DNA of 64,000 nucleotides from Arthrobacter_E sp044748305 (lineage in GTDB: Bacteria; Actinomycetota; Actinomycetes; Actinomycetales; Micrococcaceae): contig NZ_JBIVFT010000004.1 of the NCBI RefSeq assembly GCF_044748305.1, positions 1 through 64,000 on the forward strand, written 5' to 3'. Shown piece by piece: positions 40,514 to 49,460 of this stretch (position 1 is the stretch's first letter; each line of letters starts with the position of its first letter). A program made the position numbers and the translations under genes. The notes under the pieces are model-generated. The model ran no database searches. It saw nothing but the letters and a program-made list of their open reading frames with translations, and was not told where the DNA came from.

Positions 40514-41683
40514 TTAGGCGCTCTGGCCTCGCTCGAAGTATGCGACCAGCTCCGGGTCCAGCTCGGGCACCGTGAGCGCCGAGCCGTCGCCCCGCAGCGA
40601 CTCCGCTGCGAGGATGCCCGCAGCCACCGCCTGGCGTGCCGCGACCGGGGAGGTCTGGGTCTGCCCCCCGTCACGCACGAAACGCAGGAACTCCCCGATC
40701 AGCAACGGATCGGCTCCGCCATGCCCGCCGTCGCCGTCCTGGATCTCGACCTCCAGATCCGGTTCGGCGAAGCCATAGCTTGAGCGGGTGTTCCAGACCT
40801 TGATGGTCTCGCCCGGCCCGTCACCGAAGTTCTCCATGCGTCCTTCGGTGCCGATCACCGTGTAGTTCCGCCAGTAGTCGGGAGTGAAGTGGCACTGCTC
40901 GTAAGACGCGAGCACGCCATTGTCCAGGACCATGTTCATCATGGAGATGTCCTCGACGTCGATCTCCTCCGCCAGGTCCGTCTGGGAGGCCGGGGGCCAG
41001 TTGTCCACCGAGAACCATTCGCCCATCCGGCGATCCGAATTGTCCCTGCGGCTGGTCACCTCGCCATAGACCGCCAGGGCGCCGACGGCGGAGACCCGCT
41101 TGGTGTAGCCGCCGGCGAGCCAGTGGATGACGTCCAGATCGTGCGCACCCTTCTGCAGCAGCAGGGTGTTCACATTTCGGCGCTGGGCGTGCCAGTCCTT
41201 GAAGTAGTAGTCACCCCCATTGCCCACGAAGTGACGGCACCACACGGCCTTGACCTCGCCGATCAGGCCCTGCTTGATGAGGTCCCGCATCTGGGTGACC
41301 ACCGGCATGTGGCGCATATTGTGGCCGACGTAGAGCCTGGTGCCGCTCTCACGGGCAGTGCTGAGAATCGAGTCGGCGGCTTCCAGCGTGACGTCCAGCG
41401 GCTTCTCGCAGAAGGTCGCGATCCCCGCTTTCAGCGTCTGAACGGCGACGGCGGCATGCTGGTTGTCCGGGGTGAGGACGAGCACGGCGTCGACGCCGGA
41501 CGCCAGGACATCCCCCAGTTCACCGGTGATGGTGGCGTCCGGGAGCGCTTTGGCAGCGTCGGCACGGCCGCGCTCGCTCGTGTCGCAGACGATGGTGACG
41601 CGCGATCCTTCACCCGGCTTGTGGGCGTGACGCCACAACCCGGAGCGCAGGCCGAAGCCGACGACGGCTACGGAGAGATCCAT
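40514..41683 (-). CDS. Gfo/Idh/MocA-family oxidoreductase
   Basis: The protein of about 389 residues has an N-terminal NAD(P)-binding fold (DLSVAVVGFGLRSGLWRH), the family motif FCEKPLDVTLEAA with its Lys near 95, and a C-terminal domain with VHWLAGGYTKRV. ATG 41683 follows AAAGGA by 8 nt. Such enzymes oxidise or reduce sugars or inositols. It is the last gene of the second sugar operon, after a LacI gene, so it probably acts on the imported sugar. Confidence 0.87.
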   Translation of the reverse strand: MDLSVAVVGFGLRSGLWRHAHKPGEGSRVTIVCDTSERGRADAAKALPDATITGELGDVLASGVDAVLVLTPDNQHAAVAVQTLKAGIATFCEKPLDVTLEAADSILSTARESGTRLYVGHNMRHMPVVTQMRDLIKQGLIGEVKAVWCRHFVGNGGDYYFKDWHAQRRNVNTLLLQKGAHDLDVIHWLAGGYTKRVSAVGALAVYGEVTSRRDNSDRRMGEWFSVDNWPPASQTDLAEEIDVEDISMMNMVLDNGVLASYEQCHFTPDYWRNYTVIGTEGRMENFGDGPGETIKVWNTRSSYGFAEPDLEVEIQDGDGGHGGADPLLIGEFLRFVRDGGQTQTSPVAARQAVAAGILAAESLRGDGSALTVPELDPELVAYFERGQSA

Positions 41684-41752
41684 GGGACATATTCCTTTGT
41701 TCGTGTCTGTGTGCCCCGCCATCAGCGGGGGCGCTGTTGAGGTGCCCGGCCC

Positions 41753-42802
41753 TCAGGCCGGGCCATGCGTTGAGGCGCGCTCCCAGACTTCCCAGGGGAA
41801 GTCGTGCAGAGCGCCGACGGGCTTGTCACCCGTGGCGACGTCCACCATGATCGAAGCCACCGTGCCGAGGAGCTCACGGGGGCCCACGCTGGTCAGCGAC
41901 GGCTGGAGCCGCTCCCCCGCCAGGGTGTTGCCCACTCCGGCGATGGCCACGTCCCGGCCCACCACCAGTCCGAGGCTCTGGGCCGCGTGCACCGCATTGA
42001 TGGCGATGTAGTCGCTGCTCGCGTAGACGGCCCGGGGACGGTCCTCCTGATCGAGGAGACGCAGGGCGCCGGCATAGGCGGAACCCGGGGAGCCGACGAT
42101 GTCGGCCACCCTGTTCCCTGCCGCCGTCCTGCCGCGTTCGGCAAGCGCCGCGTGGAACACGCCGGCTCGTCCGCGGCGCGGATCGGTGGCTCCGGGACCC
42201 AGCAGTGCGACGTCGTCCCATTCGTCAATCAGGTGATCCACCAGGGTGCGGCAGCCGCCCAGATCGTCGGAGCGGACGACGTCGAAGCCGTCGGGTTCCA
42301 CCGTGCTGTCGAAGACCACCAGGCGCACACCGCGGCGAGCGAGTTTGGTCAGCGCCGGACGCTGTTCCGGGCGGACCGAGTCGATGAACACGGCGTCGGC
42401 CTGGGTTCGTTCCAGGGCAATCGTCCAGTCGTCGTCGGCCATGATGAGCGGTGTCAGATCGTGGCTTCGCGCTGCGGTGCTGACCGCCTCCACCACCTCG
42501 AGGCTCCAGGGGTCCTGAAGCATGGTCACGGAGAGCAGCACGGTCTGCGTCTTGCCGGTGCGGACCGCGCGAGCGGCCTGGTTGGGCCGGTACCCGAGTT
42601 CCTCCGCGGCTTCCCGCACCCTCCGGGTGGTTTCCGCCTTCACACCGGGGCCTTTGGTTCCCGGCCCTCGCCCGGACAGGACGTAGGACACGGTGGCCGT
42701 GGAGACTCCCGCGCGTTCGGCGACCATCCGGATGGTGGGCCGGACGACGGCCGCCTGTACGGACCCCTTGGCTGACGTTTCGCTTACTGATCGTTCGCTC
42801 AT
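41753..42802 (-). CDS. LacI-family regulator
   Basis: The protein of about 349 residues has the LacI motif TIRMVAERAGVSTATVSYVL, then RGPGTKGPGVKAETTRRVRE (an insertion compared with most members), and a PBP1-type sensor with VFIDSVRPEQRPAL and AVYASSDYIAINAVHAAQSL. ATG 42802 follows AGAGG/AGG. It lies 117 bp after the binding-protein gene on the same strand and probably acts at the twin TTAATCGATTAA sites upstream of the operon. Confidence 0.86.
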   Translation of the reverse strand: MSERSVSETSAKGSVQAAVVRPTIRMVAERAGVSTATVSYVLSGRGPGTKGPGVKAETTRRVREAAEELGYRPNQAARAVRTGKTQTVLLSVTMLQDPWSLEVVEAVSTAARSHDLTPLIMADDDWTIALERTQADAVFIDSVRPEQRPALTKLARRGVRLVVFDSTVEPDGFDVVRSDDLGGCRTLVDHLIDEWDDVALLGPGATDPRRGRAGVFHAALAERGRTAAGNRVADIVGSPGSAYAGALRLLDQEDRPRAVYASSDYIAINAVHAAQSLGLVVGRDVAIAGVGNTLAGERLQPSLTSVGPRELLGTVASIMVDVATGDKPVGALHDFPWEVWERASTHGPA

Positions 42803-42919
42803 GACCTGACCTCTTCCCCTGGACGCCTCGATCGTGGTGGCTGGCTCCATGCTGTGGACCTGCGGCAACTCTAGTCATATCCAGTCACAGGAGCCACAGC
42901 ACGGAGCCTCGTCATGTTC

Positions 42920-44575
42920 TTACTTCCGGAAGACCGGGACGTCGGACGGCAGCTGCGACTGGTACTCACTGCGGATCTTGTCACCGCCGTCGTTCTTCCA
43001 TCGGGTGACCGCGCCCTTGAGTTCGTCCATCTTGGCGCGGCCGGTGATGATGTCCACCACCTTGTCGCGGAACTGCTTGGTGATCTTGGCGCCGAGCTTC
43101 GAGTTGGTGTCCGAGTACGTCCCGTTGACGGGGCTGCGCCAGGCCAGTTCGAGCAGTTTCTTCTCCTGCTCGTAGATGTACTTCGTGTCCTGGTCGAAAC
43201 CGGGGTTGAAAAGCACGTTCTCCGGGCTGGACATGATGTTCAGCGCCGAAGCCAGGCCCGGGATGTTGCTCGACCCGGACTGGGTGAGCGCCGGGTTGCC
43301 CTCGCCGTCCACGGTGTAGTCCTCGCCGACCGTGCCGAAGTTCTTCTGCATGTACTCCGCCGTGCCGAACGGCGCGGAGAGGTAGTTGATGAGGGCGAGA
43401 AGCTCACGGATCTTGCCCTCATCGGCCTTCTTGAACGGGGTGAAACCGACGGTGCCGTAGCCCATGTCATAGGTGGGCTTGACCTTGCCGTCAGCGCTGA
43501 ACGGCACCAGGATGTCGAAGCTCTGATCCTTGTTGAAGGCACGATAGGCCTTGAGGTCGTGCGGACCCACCACGACCTGGGCCCCGACGGTGCCGTTGGC
43601 TACGCGGTTGCGGATGTCCGGAGCGTTGGTGTCCGGGTAGAAGACCCCCGCTGCGAACATCTTGGTCATGAACTCGACTCCGGCGGCGTACTCGTCCGTC
43701 TCGAAGATGTAGGTGAGGCTGCGGTCCTTGTTCACCGCCCAGCTGTTGGGGGCGCCGTACCACTCGGTGACCATGTGGAGCATGTTCACGTAGGCCGGTT
43801 CCAGGGCGTACTGCTTGTCGGCAGGGCGCGTGAGCTCCTTGGCCTTGGAGAGGAACTCCTCGGCATTGGCGGCGGTCAGGCCGCCGACCTTCTCCCAGAC
43901 GTCGCGACGGCCGGTCATGACCTGCCCGAACGGGGTGCTCGGGATGGGTGCGCCCCAGATCTTGCCGTTGACCACCGCCGTCTTCCAGGAGTCCGGCTTC
44001 AGGGCGGCAAGGTTCGGGTACTCGAGGACGGCGTCCCCGGACAGGTACTTGGTCAGGTCCTGGAACTTGGCCTCCAGCATGGGGCCGATGTTCGGGATGC
44101 CCTGGTTCGGCGGGACCCACATCATGTCCGGCAGATCGTCGCTGGCCAGCACGGTGGCGAACTTCGCCGGATACCCGTCGCCGATATCCTCGGCGATCTG
44201 GAGATTGAGTTCACCGCCCAGCGCCTGGTTCAGACGCTGCCAGAAGGCGTTGTCCTTCATGCCCGGGCTCATGGTCTCGAAGGTCTCGGTCAGACCGGTG
44301 ACCTTGCCGGAGAGCGGCTTGTCCTTCACCGACACCACGGACTTGGGGAGTTTGAAGAACGCGGCCTGCAGGCCCTTGGCATCACCGGCAAGGTCGGCGG
44401 TGACCCCGGTGAACTCCTTGTAGGTGGGGAGCTTGACGTCCGCGGAGGCGGCAGCGCCGCCGCTCCCGCTGGTCCCGCCGCCACCACAGGCCGAAAGGCC
44501 CACTGTCGCGACCGCCAGGCCCGCCAGGCCCAGGAAGCCCCGGCGGCTGACGCCGGAGGATGAGAGTGTGCTCAT
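42920..44575 (-). CDS. ABC oligosaccharide-binding lipoprotein (LplA/YtcQ type)
   Basis: The protein of about 551 residues has a Tat motif and lipobox in SRRGFLGLAGLAVATVGLSA followed by the lipid-bearing Cys. The large mature domain, with FAEDIGD-like and WVPPNQGIPNIGPM segments, fits the LplA/YtcQ group, which is about 100 residues longer than usual sugar-binding proteins and serves oligosaccharides. ATG 44575 follows AAAGGCAA. Two permease genes precede it on the same strand. Confidence 0.87.
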   Translation of the reverse strand: MSTLSSSGVSRRGFLGLAGLAVATVGLSACGGGGTSGSGGAAASADVKLPTYKEFTGVTADLAGDAKGLQAAFFKLPKSVVSVKDKPLSGKVTGLTETFETMSPGMKDNAFWQRLNQALGGELNLQIAEDIGDGYPAKFATVLASDDLPDMMWVPPNQGIPNIGPMLEAKFQDLTKYLSGDAVLEYPNLAALKPDSWKTAVVNGKIWGAPIPSTPFGQVMTGRRDVWEKVGGLTAANAEEFLSKAKELTRPADKQYALEPAYVNMLHMVTEWYGAPNSWAVNKDRSLTYIFETDEYAAGVEFMTKMFAAGVFYPDTNAPDIRNRVANGTVGAQVVVGPHDLKAYRAFNKDQSFDILVPFSADGKVKPTYDMGYGTVGFTPFKKADEGKIRELLALINYLSAPFGTAEYMQKNFGTVGEDYTVDGEGNPALTQSGSSNIPGLASALNIMSSPENVLFNPGFDQDTKYIYEQEKKLLELAWRSPVNGTYSDTNSKLGAKITKQFRDKVVDIITGRAKMDELKGAVTRWKNDGGDKIRSEYQSQLPSDVPVFRK

Positions 44576-44635
44576 AGGGTTGCCTTTCATTGACTGCTAC
44601 AGCTGAGTAGTGAGTGAAAACTTCTGAACGGAGGA

Positions 44636-45619
44636 TCAGCCCTTCACCGCGCCGGTGAGGACGCCCTTGGTGAAGTGCTTCTGGAGGAACGGGTAGACCA
44701 TCAGGATCGGCACCAGGGCGACCACGACGACGGCCATCTGGATGGACTGGCTGGGCGGCACCGAGGAGACGCCCAGGCTGTCCGCCGCACCGGAGCCTTG
44801 GACGACGAAGTTGCGCAGCAGAAGCTGGATGGGCCACTTGGAATGGTCGTTGATGTAAAGCAAGGCATTGAAGAAGGAGTTCCAGAAGCCGACGGCGTAG
44901 AACAGGCCGACCACGGCGATCACGGCCTTGGAGAGAGGCATGACGATCCGCCAGAGGATCTGCCAGTCGCTCGCGCCGTCGATCCTGGCGCTTTCGATCA
45001 GCTCCGCCGGGATGTTCATGAAGAAGGAGCGCATCACCACGAAGTTGAACGCCCCGAAAATGCCCGGCAGGATCAGCGACCACAGAGAGTCCAGAAGACC
45101 GAGCTGACGGATCATGAGGAAGCTGGGGATCAGGCCCGGAGCGAACAGCAGGGTGAACAGCACGCCGAGGATCACCGGACGGCCCAGCAGTACGGGCCGG
45201 CTGGTGGCGTAGGCCATCGTGATGGTGACGAAGAGCGCCAGCAGTGTTCCGACGATGGTGATGAAGGCACTGACACCGAGGGAGTTCAGCACCATCGGAC
45301 CGGCGAAGATCGTCTCATAGGCCTTCAGGGTCGGCCGTTCGGGCCAGAGGACGAAGCCACCGGCCTTGGCGAGCTGCTGATCGTCGGCCAGGGAGGTGGC
45401 GACCACCAGCAGGATCGGGACCAGGATGGACGCCGCGAAGAGGACCAGCACCACCGCCTTCACGGTCTGATACAGGGCCGACGGCCGCTCCTTCCATGCG
45501 GGACGCTTGCCGTCGCGGACGAGTGCGGCCTTGCTGCGTGCCGCCCGCCGGGCGGCGAGACTGCCGGAAGGGATCCCGGTGTCGGGAGTCTCTGTGTTCT
45601 GAGAGGTGAGGGTGGTCAT
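44636..45619 (-). CDS. ABC permease (LplC/YtcP type)
   Basis: The 327-residue protein has a basic N-terminus of about 45 residues, six membrane segments and the EAA loop ESARIDGASDWQILWRIVMP near 220. The GVLTGAVKG C-terminus is typical of LplC/YtcP. Its ATG shares a base with the stop of the other permease (TGATG), so the two are translationally coupled. Confidence 0.9.
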   Translation of the reverse strand: MTTLTSQNTETPDTGIPSGSLAARRAARSKAALVRDGKRPAWKERPSALYQTVKAVVLVLFAASILVPILLVVATSLADDQQLAKAGGFVLWPERPTLKAYETIFAGPMVLNSLGVSAFITIVGTLLALFVTITMAYATSRPVLLGRPVILGVLFTLLFAPGLIPSFLMIRQLGLLDSLWSLILPGIFGAFNFVVMRSFFMNIPAELIESARIDGASDWQILWRIVMPLSKAVIAVVGLFYAVGFWNSFFNALLYINDHSKWPIQLLLRNFVVQGSGAADSLGVSSVPPSQSIQMAVVVVALVPILMVYPFLQKHFTKGVLTGAVKG

Positions 45620-46596
45620 CAGCCGACCTTCCTGGCGAAGATGCCATCTTCACCGAACTTGTGAGCCAGGGAGTTGGCGGCCCAGATGAGCAGGAGGCTG
45701 ACCACGCCCTTGGCGAGGCCCGCGGCGGCACCGGAACTCCAGCCGCCACCCACCACACCGGTGTAGTAGGTGAAGGTGTCGAGGACTTCGGCCGCACCCG
45801 CGCCAACGGCGTCGCGCTGGAGGATGAACTGTTCGAAGCCGACCGTGAGGATGTCGCCGATGCGGAGGATGAGCAGCAGGACGATCACGGGACGCAGGCC
45901 CGGCAGCGTGATATGCCACATGCGGCGCCAGCGTCCCGCGCCGTCGGCGGCCGCCGCCTCGTAGAGGGAGACATCGATGCTGGCCAGAGCGGCCAGGAAG
46001 ATGATCATGGCCCAGCCGGCGTCCTTCCAGATCATCTGGACCACGACCAGGACCGGGAAGGACTCGGGATTGGTCATGAAAGGGATGGCGTCGAGGCCGA
46101 ACTGGCGCAGGGTGTTGTTGATGAAGCCGGCCCCGCCGAGCATCTGCTGGAAGAGCGCGATCACCAGGACCCAGGAGAGGAAGTGCGGAAGGTACGCGAT
46201 GCTCTGGAAGATCCGCCGCACCCGCATGCTCATCAGGGAGTCCACGATCAAGGCCAGGACCAGCGGCACCGGGAACAGGAACACCAACTGCCAGGCGGCG
46301 AGGTAGAGCGTGTTCCAGAGAGCGTGGAGGAAGTCCGGGTTGTTGAACAGGTCGATGAAGTTCTGCCAGCCGACCCAGTCGCTGTCCTGGATGCCGAGGT
46401 AGGGCTGGTAGTCCTGGAAGGCGATCACATTGCCGAGGATCGGAATGTAGAAGAACAGCAGCAGGAAGACGATGCCGGGCACCATCATCAGCAGCATCTG
46501 ACGGTCCTGCTTCAAGCGGACACGGAATGGCTTCTTGGCTCCGCGCTGCGGGTCCGACGACTTCGGCGGTCCCTTCCGCTGGGCTGCGAGTGTCAT
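45619..46596 (-). CDS. ABC permease (LplB/YteP type)
   Basis: The protein of about 325 residues has six membrane segments, an EAA loop YEAAAADGAGRWRRMWHITL near 220 and the opening LLLFFYIPILGNVIAFQDYQ typical of LplB/YteP. ATG 46596 follows AGGAG by 5 nt. It is the first gene of an operon (permease, permease, binding protein, LacI, oxidoreductase). No ATPase is encoded in the operon. Confidence 0.9.
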   Translation of the reverse strand: MTLAAQRKGPPKSSDPQRGAKKPFRVRLKQDRQMLLMMVPGIVFLLLFFYIPILGNVIAFQDYQPYLGIQDSDWVGWQNFIDLFNNPDFLHALWNTLYLAAWQLVFLFPVPLVLALIVDSLMSMRVRRIFQSIAYLPHFLSWVLVIALFQQMLGGAGFINNTLRQFGLDAIPFMTNPESFPVLVVVQMIWKDAGWAMIIFLAALASIDVSLYEAAAADGAGRWRRMWHITLPGLRPVIVLLLILRIGDILTVGFEQFILQRDAVGAGAAEVLDTFTYYTGVVGGGWSSGAAAGLAKGVVSLLLIWAANSLAHKFGEDGIFARKVG

Positions 46597-46652
46597 GGGG
46601 CTCCTCATGAGTCCACGGCTGCGGCAGCAGCCTTCGCTCTCTTAGACGATCG

Positions 46653-46680
46653 TTAATCGATTAAATTCTTAATCGATTAA
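46653..46680. promoter_or_regulatory. Twin LacI-type operators TTAATCGATTAA
   Basis: Two identical perfect 12-bp palindromes, 46653-46664 and 46669-46680, have centres 16 bp apart in an AT-rich island 57 bp upstream of the permease start. They are the likely site of the operon's LacI regulator. Confidence 0.75.
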
Positions 46681-46722
46681 CAGATCGTATGTGACGCGGG
46701 TCTCATCCGCAAGAGCATCTTG

Positions 46723-46783
46723 TTGCGTGCTCAGTTGTGGCGGGATGCGGCACCGAACATCCCGCAAATAGTTGAGCATGCAA
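46723..46783. repeat. Degenerate hairpin, family copy 2
   Basis: Left arm 46723-46747 begins with the same 20-mer as copy 1 at 40436. The right arm, 46758-46783, pairs only partly and needs bulges. The two copies bracket the second sugar operon. Confidence 0.75.
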
Positions 46784-46813
46784 GCGGCACAAGGAGCTGA
46801 CGAGCCGCCGTCG

Positions 46814-48499
46814 TCAGAGCCGCGCGGCCAGATCCCGGCCGGCGCTCAGACCGGTGAAGAGGCAGCCTCCAAGGAACGTCCCCTCCAAGGCGTTGTAGCC
46901 ATGGGCACCACCGCCGCCGAAGCCGGCCGCCTCCCCCACCGCATACAAGCCGGAGACGGGATGGCCGTCCAGGCCCAGGACCCGCGATGCCAGGTCCGTC
47001 TGCAGCCCGCCCAGCGATTTGCGCGTGAGGGTGTGCAGTTTCACCGCCACGAGCCCGTCCTCAGGATGACCGGCCGTGTCGAGGAGGCGACGCGGCTTCG
47101 CCACACGGACCAGGCGGTCACCGAGGTACCGTCGCGCATTGTGGACGCTCTGGGCCTGCGCGTCCTTGGAGAACGGGTTGCGGAACTCGGCGTCGCGCTG
47201 CCGGATCGCCTCCAGGACGGTCCCCTCTTCCAACACGGCCTCAGGAGCCACCCGGTTCATGCCCCGGACCAGGGCGGACACCGAATCCGCTGAGACGAAG
47301 TCCGCACCATGGTCCACGAATGCCTGCACCGGGCCGGGGATCCCGCCACCGAGGCGCGTCTTCAAGAGGAGTCTCCTGTCCCGGTTGGTGATGTCGGGGT
47401 TCTGCTCCGAACCGGACAAGGCGAACTCCTTGGCCAGGATCGAGCGATTGACCACGAACCAGGAGTGGTCGAACTCCGCAAGCTCAGGCGTGGTCCGCAA
47501 CAGTTTCAGCGTTCCCAGGGTGTCATGTCCGGGAAGTCCGGGTACTGGGAGCCTGCGCCCGAGGGCATCAAGCCACAGCGGGGACGGGCCGGGCAGGATC
47601 CTGATGCCATGACCGGGCCAGACCGGGTCCCAGTTCCGCACCCCTTCCGTGTAATGCCACATGCGGTCACGGTTCACCAGACGGGCACCGGCCGCCTCGG
47701 CAGGCGCCAGCATGCTGCCGTCCACATACGCCGGCACTCCGGTCACCATCTCACGCGGCGGGGCACCCAGCCGCGCCGGCCAGAACCGCCGGACCAGCTC
47801 GTGATTCCCACCGATCCCCCCGCTGGCGAGCACCACCGCTTCGGCGCGCAGTTCAAAGGTTCCCACCGCCTCGTGGCCAGTGGCGGCACCACGCGGCGCG
47901 ACGTCGTCGGCCAGAACATCGCCATGCACACCGACGACGACGCCGGCCTCAGTCAGCAGGCCACGCACCGCCCGGCGGTGCAGAAAGGTGAGCAAGCCGT
48001 CGTCGGCGGCCGCCCGGGCAGCCCGCGCGAAGGGAGCGACGACGCCGGTGCCGGTCCCCCAGGCGATGTGGAAGCGGGGCACCGAGTTGCCGTGCCCGCC
48101 CAGGCGCCCGTCACCGCGCTCGGCCCAGCCGACCACCGGCGTCAGCCCGACCCCGGCCTCCCGCAGCCAGGCATGCTTCTCCCCGGTGGCGAACTCGACA
48201 TAGGCCCGGCCCCAGCGGTGCGCCCAGGCATCCTGATCCCCTGGGCCGTCCAGACGGTCCCACCCGGCGCTGCCCTGCCAATCGCTCCAGGCGAGATCGA
48301 AGGAGTCTTTGACCCGCAGCCTGCGCTGCTCCGGACTGTCCACCAGGAACAGTCCGCCGAAGGACCACCAGGCCTGCCCGCCGAGGTCCTGAGGGCCTTG
48401 CTGGTCCACGACGATCACGCGCTTGCCGGCCTTGGTGAGTTCCCGTGCCGTGACGAGCCCGGAGAGTCCGTGCCCCACGACGATGACGTCAGCGTCCAT
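46814..48499 (-). CDS. FAD-binding dehydrogenase
   Basis: The 561-residue flavoprotein has the dinucleotide motif DVIVVGHGLSGLVTARELTK at the start and GQAWWSFGGLFLVDSPEQRR near 42. A C-terminal FAD segment near 510 has VSGLYAVGEAAGFGGGGAHG and NALEGTFLGGCLFTG. It resembles the fumarate-reductase/ketosteroid-dehydrogenase flavoprotein group often annotated as FAD-binding dehydrogenase; the substrate is unknown. TAGACT lies 6 bp before the ATG, so it is probably leaderless and monocistronic. Confidence 0.85.
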   Translation of the reverse strand: MDADVIVVGHGLSGLVTARELTKAGKRVIVVDQQGPQDLGGQAWWSFGGLFLVDSPEQRRLRVKDSFDLAWSDWQGSAGWDRLDGPGDQDAWAHRWGRAYVEFATGEKHAWLREAGVGLTPVVGWAERGDGRLGGHGNSVPRFHIAWGTGTGVVAPFARAARAAADDGLLTFLHRRAVRGLLTEAGVVVGVHGDVLADDVAPRGAATGHEAVGTFELRAEAVVLASGGIGGNHELVRRFWPARLGAPPREMVTGVPAYVDGSMLAPAEAAGARLVNRDRMWHYTEGVRNWDPVWPGHGIRILPGPSPLWLDALGRRLPVPGLPGHDTLGTLKLLRTTPELAEFDHSWFVVNRSILAKEFALSGSEQNPDITNRDRRLLLKTRLGGGIPGPVQAFVDHGADFVSADSVSALVRGMNRVAPEAVLEEGTVLEAIRQRDAEFRNPFSKDAQAQSVHNARRYLGDRLVRVAKPRRLLDTAGHPEDGLVAVKLHTLTRKSLGGLQTDLASRVLGLDGHPVSGLYAVGEAAGFGGGGAHGYNALEGTFLGGCLFTGLSAGRDLAARL

Positions 48500-48505
48500 G
48501 TCGGC

Positions 48506-48511
48506 AGTCTA
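48506..48511 (-). promoter_or_regulatory. -10 box of a leaderless transcript (FAD dehydrogenase)
   Basis: Minus-strand TAGACT is followed by six bases and the ATG at 48499. There is no room for a ribosome site downstream of the inferred start. Confidence 0.55.
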
Positions 48512-48538
48512 CGCCGGGCCTTTCCTCTCAGTTCTTTT

Positions 48539-48603
48539 CCCGCGAAGTAACACCTGACGACCTAAAAACCACGGGATTCGGGCGCGAAGTGCTCTTTCGC
48601 GCC
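48539..48603. repeat. Decayed copy of the 27213 palindrome
   Basis: 48539-48570 repeats the left arm found at 27214-27245 with three changes, but the right arm is lost. A new 8-bp hairpin, GGCGCGAA (48581-48588) with TTCGCGCC (48596-48603), follows and may end the phosphatase transcript. Confidence 0.65.
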
Positions 48604-48607
48604 GCGC

Positions 48608-49414
48608 TCAGCCCGCCGTCAGGGGACGCAGCACGAGGATCGTGGCGTCGTCGGCCGTCTCGCCGATCCGGGCCTGTTCGTCACGCAGCTCGGTCAGCAG
48701 TGCGAGCGCACCCTGCGGCGTCGATGCCCGGTCCAGGAACTCCTCGGCGGATGCCACCAGGCCCAGATCAACAGCACGCCATGCCCCATCGCTCAGCAGC
48801 GCCACGAGCCGGGGTCGGGACACGCGGGTCAGGTGCGCCCCCGCCACCGCCTCGGGTTCGCGTCGTGCCACCCAGAGGTTCCCCGGGGTGTTCCGCAGCT
48901 CGCGGTCCCGGCGTTGCGCCTGCCGCTTCTCCTCCGGAGAGACCTCCCGACCCTCCCAGGCCGCACTCACCTTGCGGTCCGCCAGCTCGGCCAGGACCTC
49001 AGTGGTCACACCATCCGCGTCGCGGATCAGAACCCGGCAATCCGCCAGGGAGGCGACCTCCAGCTCGTCACCGTCCAGATGAACCAAGGAGACGGCCGCG
49101 CTCGGGAACCGGATGCGTTCGGCACCCACCAGAGGCTGCGCGACGGCGTCGATCCTCCGCAGCGCCGCAGCCAGCCGCTCCCGGGCGCCGAGTGATCCGG
49201 ACACTTCGCTGGTGGCCACTCTCGCCAGCGCGGTCGACAGGGCCTGAGCCAGCCACTGCGGATCGGACGCCGCGGGCAGATCGAGTGGCTCCAGGAGAGC
49301 CGTGGCGCCGTCGATGATCCAAGCGTCCGGGCCGCCGAAACCGCAGCTGTCCTCCTGGGGATGGGCATCACCCTCCGATTGGACACGGGCAACGGTCTCC
49401 CAGCGATGAGTCAT
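48608..49414 (-). CDS. PP2C-type protein phosphatase
   Basis: The 268-residue protein keeps the PP2C metal-site motifs: HPQEDSCGFGG near 20, WIIDGATALLEP near 33, LVALLSDGAWRAVD near 205 and ADDATILVLRP at the end. It should remove phosphate from Ser/Thr, opposing protein kinases, or form a stand-alone hydrolase. MTHRW at 49414 starts right where similarity begins; TTTAAT lies 6 bp upstream, so the mRNA may be leaderless. It is divergent from the Schlafen-domain gene with only 46 bp between. Confidence 0.82.
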   Translation of the reverse strand: MTHRWETVARVQSEGDAHPQEDSCGFGGPDAWIIDGATALLEPLDLPAASDPQWLAQALSTALARVATSEVSGSLGARERLAAALRRIDAVAQPLVGAERIRFPSAAVSLVHLDGDELEVASLADCRVLIRDADGVTTEVLAELADRKVSAAWEGREVSPEEKRQAQRRDRELRNTPGNLWVARREPEAVAGAHLTRVSRPRLVALLSDGAWRAVDLGLVASAEEFLDRASTPQGALALLTELRDEQARIGETADDATILVLRPLTAG

Positions 49415-49460
49415 GGCTTCATTAAATCGGATGCCGATCCGGTGCGGTACGGTCGTTCTC

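Noticed and set aside
42914..44563. Open frame of 549 codons opposite the LplA-type binding protein
   Set aside because: It is the complement of a well-supported lipoprotein gene and has no recognisable domain.
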